From assembly GCF_022370635.2 (NCBI RefSeq), contig NZ_CP092362.2, positions 3,224,001 through 3,288,000 on the forward strand: DNA of 64,000 nt, written 5' to 3'. The notes beneath the pieces were generated by a model. The model made no database searches. It saw nothing but the letters and a program-made list of their open reading frames with translations, and was not told the DNA's origin. The translations under genes were made by a program, and so were the position numbers. The stretch is from Mycolicibacterium crocinum. Its GTDB lineage: Bacteria > Actinomycetota > Actinomycetes > Mycobacteriales > Mycobacteriaceae. Below are positions 63,093 through 64,000 of this stretch, one piece after another. The number at the start of each line of letters is the position of its first letter. Within the stretch, counting starts at the first letter, position 1.

Positions 63093-64000
63093 TACTGGCG
63101 TACACCGCACCCGCGCTGGGCCATCTCTTTCCGTTCTGCGCGCTGTTGACGGAGCTCGCCGCGCGTGGGCACCGGGTGCACGTTCGCACGCTTGCGGCGG
63201 GAGTGCCGCTGTGCCGTCAGCTGGGGTTCGACGCTCACGCCGTCGATCCGCGTATCGAGGCGTTGCAGAGCGCAGGGCCCGCCGCCGGCGGTGTGCTGCG
63301 CGCGGCAGGCAACACCGTCCGAGTACTCGGTCAGTGTGCCGAGTACGAGGTCGACGACTTCCGCGACGCGGTGGCCGACGTCCAGCCCGACATCTGTCTG
63401 ATCGACGCCAACAGCTGGGGGGCGCAGTCCGCCGCTGAGACGATGCCGAGACCCTGGGCGGTGCTCAGCCCGTTCATCCCCTATCTCCGTTCACCCGGGT
63501 CCCCACCGTTCGGCGCGGGTGTCGCACCGCGACCGGGCCCGATCGGCTTCGTCCGCGACTGCGGCATACAGATGGTGACCAGTGCGATCTTCGACGTGCC
63601 GTTCCGGGCGGAAATGACGCCGGTGCGAGACGGTCTCGGACTGTCGAGAGTGCGAAACGCCGACCAGCTACTCCGGCGCGCGCCGCTGCTACTGGTCGCC
63701 ACGGGCAAGCCCTTCGAGTATCCGCACACCGACTGGGGACCGAACGTCGAACTCATCGGGCCGGCCGCCTTCGACCCGCCAAGCAATGACGACGAAGCGT
63801 GGCTGCACCACATCGATGCGCCGATCGTGCTGGTGACAACCTCGTCGCTCGCGCAGGCCGACAACGTCTTGGTCGGTGCCGCCATCGAGGGGCTCAAGGG
63901 CTTACCCGTACATATCGTGGCGACGCTGCCCGGTGGCGGCAATGTCGATGTGCGACAACGGCCCGGCGTGACCTTGTCGCGGTTCACCGCGCACTCGGCG
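63083..64000 (+). CDS. UGT/MGT-type glycosyltransferase (C-terminus cut by window edge)
   Basis: ATG 63083 opens a frame that stays open to the window end (306 codons), overlapping the crtB end by 10 bp. The GT-B N-terminal domain begins VVLAYTAPALGHLFPFCALLTELAARGHRVHVRT; then DICLIDANSWGAQSAAE and, at the start of the C-terminal domain, APIVLVTTSSLAQADNVL and PGVTLSRFTAHSA, as in UDP-glucosyltransferases of natural products. In this operon it would glycosylate a carotenoid or other terpenoid product. The donor-binding end is beyond the edge. Confidence 0.88.
   Translation, partial: MAVVLAYTAPALGHLFPFCALLTELAARGHRVHVRTLAAGVPLCRQLGFDAHAVDPRIEALQSAGPAAGGVLRAAGNTVRVLGQCAEYEVDDFRDAVADVQPDICLIDANSWGAQSAAETMPRPWAVLSPFIPYLRSPGSPPFGAGVAPRPGPIGFVRDCGIQMVTSAIFDVPFRAEMTPVRDGLGLSRVRNADQLLRRAPLLLVATGKPFEYPHTDWGPNVELIGPAAFDPPSNDDEAWLHHIDAPIVLVTTSSLAQADNVLVGAAIEGLKGLPVHIVATLPGGGNVDVRQRPGVTLSRFTAHSA

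Noticed and set aside
1..64000. CRISPR arrays, rRNA or tRNA genes
   Set aside because: No regularly spaced repeats with unique spacers and no recognisable RNA gene were seen; a covariance-model tRNA search was not possible here.

Overview
The window reads as a high-GC actinobacterial chromosome, most likely an environmental Mycolicibacterium/Mycobacterium. Evidence: an LpqH-type 19 kDa lipoprotein, a cutinase, an MMPL transporter, a CYP124-like P450, Ddn-type and LLM-type F420 enzymes, a Gap-like membrane protein, a DUF7159-like protein and an IS1081-like element. A carotenoid-type crtE/crtB pair at the right edge suggests a pigmented species. No rRNA, tRNA or CRISPR array was recognised.

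Layout. 1-9.4 kb: a response regulator divergent from an envelope-glycosylation cluster: a GT2-GtrA fusion, two paralogous polyprenyl-phosphate-type GT39 enzymes and, between them, a membrane-anchored DUF7159-like protein. The first GT39 gene is split by an IS1380-family element whose exact excision would restore the frame. 9.4-11.8 kb: a secreted Gln/Asn/Pro-rich protein and an LpqH-like lipoprotein. 11.8-26.8 kb: an accessory island with gene remnants, a family of about 100 bp inverted repeats, an IS21-family element carrying a second IS21-family element inside its istA, two paralogous XRE/MmyB-type regulators, an alpha/beta hydrolase, an SDR, and a LysR/serine-hydrolase pair divergent from a class A beta-lactamase. 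An IS3 element cut off the LysR start, and both LysR and the beta-lactamase carry frameshifts.

26.8-37 kb: polysaccharide pyruvyl transferase, GT2, a Gap-like protein, a frameshifted polysaccharide deacetylase, a phospholipase D-like protein, an SRPBCC protein, and a STAS + GAF/PP2C/ATPase stress-signalling pair. 37-41 kb: nirB without an adjacent nirD, with an IS256-family (IS1081-like) element just upstream. 41-58.6 kb: core-like metabolism and signalling: CYP124-like P450, DUF1906 protein, HD protein, a 31-residue zinc ribbon, SDR, two GGDEF-EAL proteins, a DUF35/thiolase pair, FkbM methyltransferase, NDH-2, hydrolases, cutinase and an LLM oxidoreductase. 58.7-64 kb: MMPL - prenyl synthase - phytoene synthase - glycosyltransferase, an operon running off the window.

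Four genes (LysR-type, beta-lactamase, deacetylase, first GGDEF-EAL) each carry one small frameshift, three of them fitting loss of one base from a C or G run. Either the assembly has homopolymer errors or these genes are recently broken; the sequence alone does not decide. Product names rest on recognisable motifs and remembered family resemblance, not on database searches.
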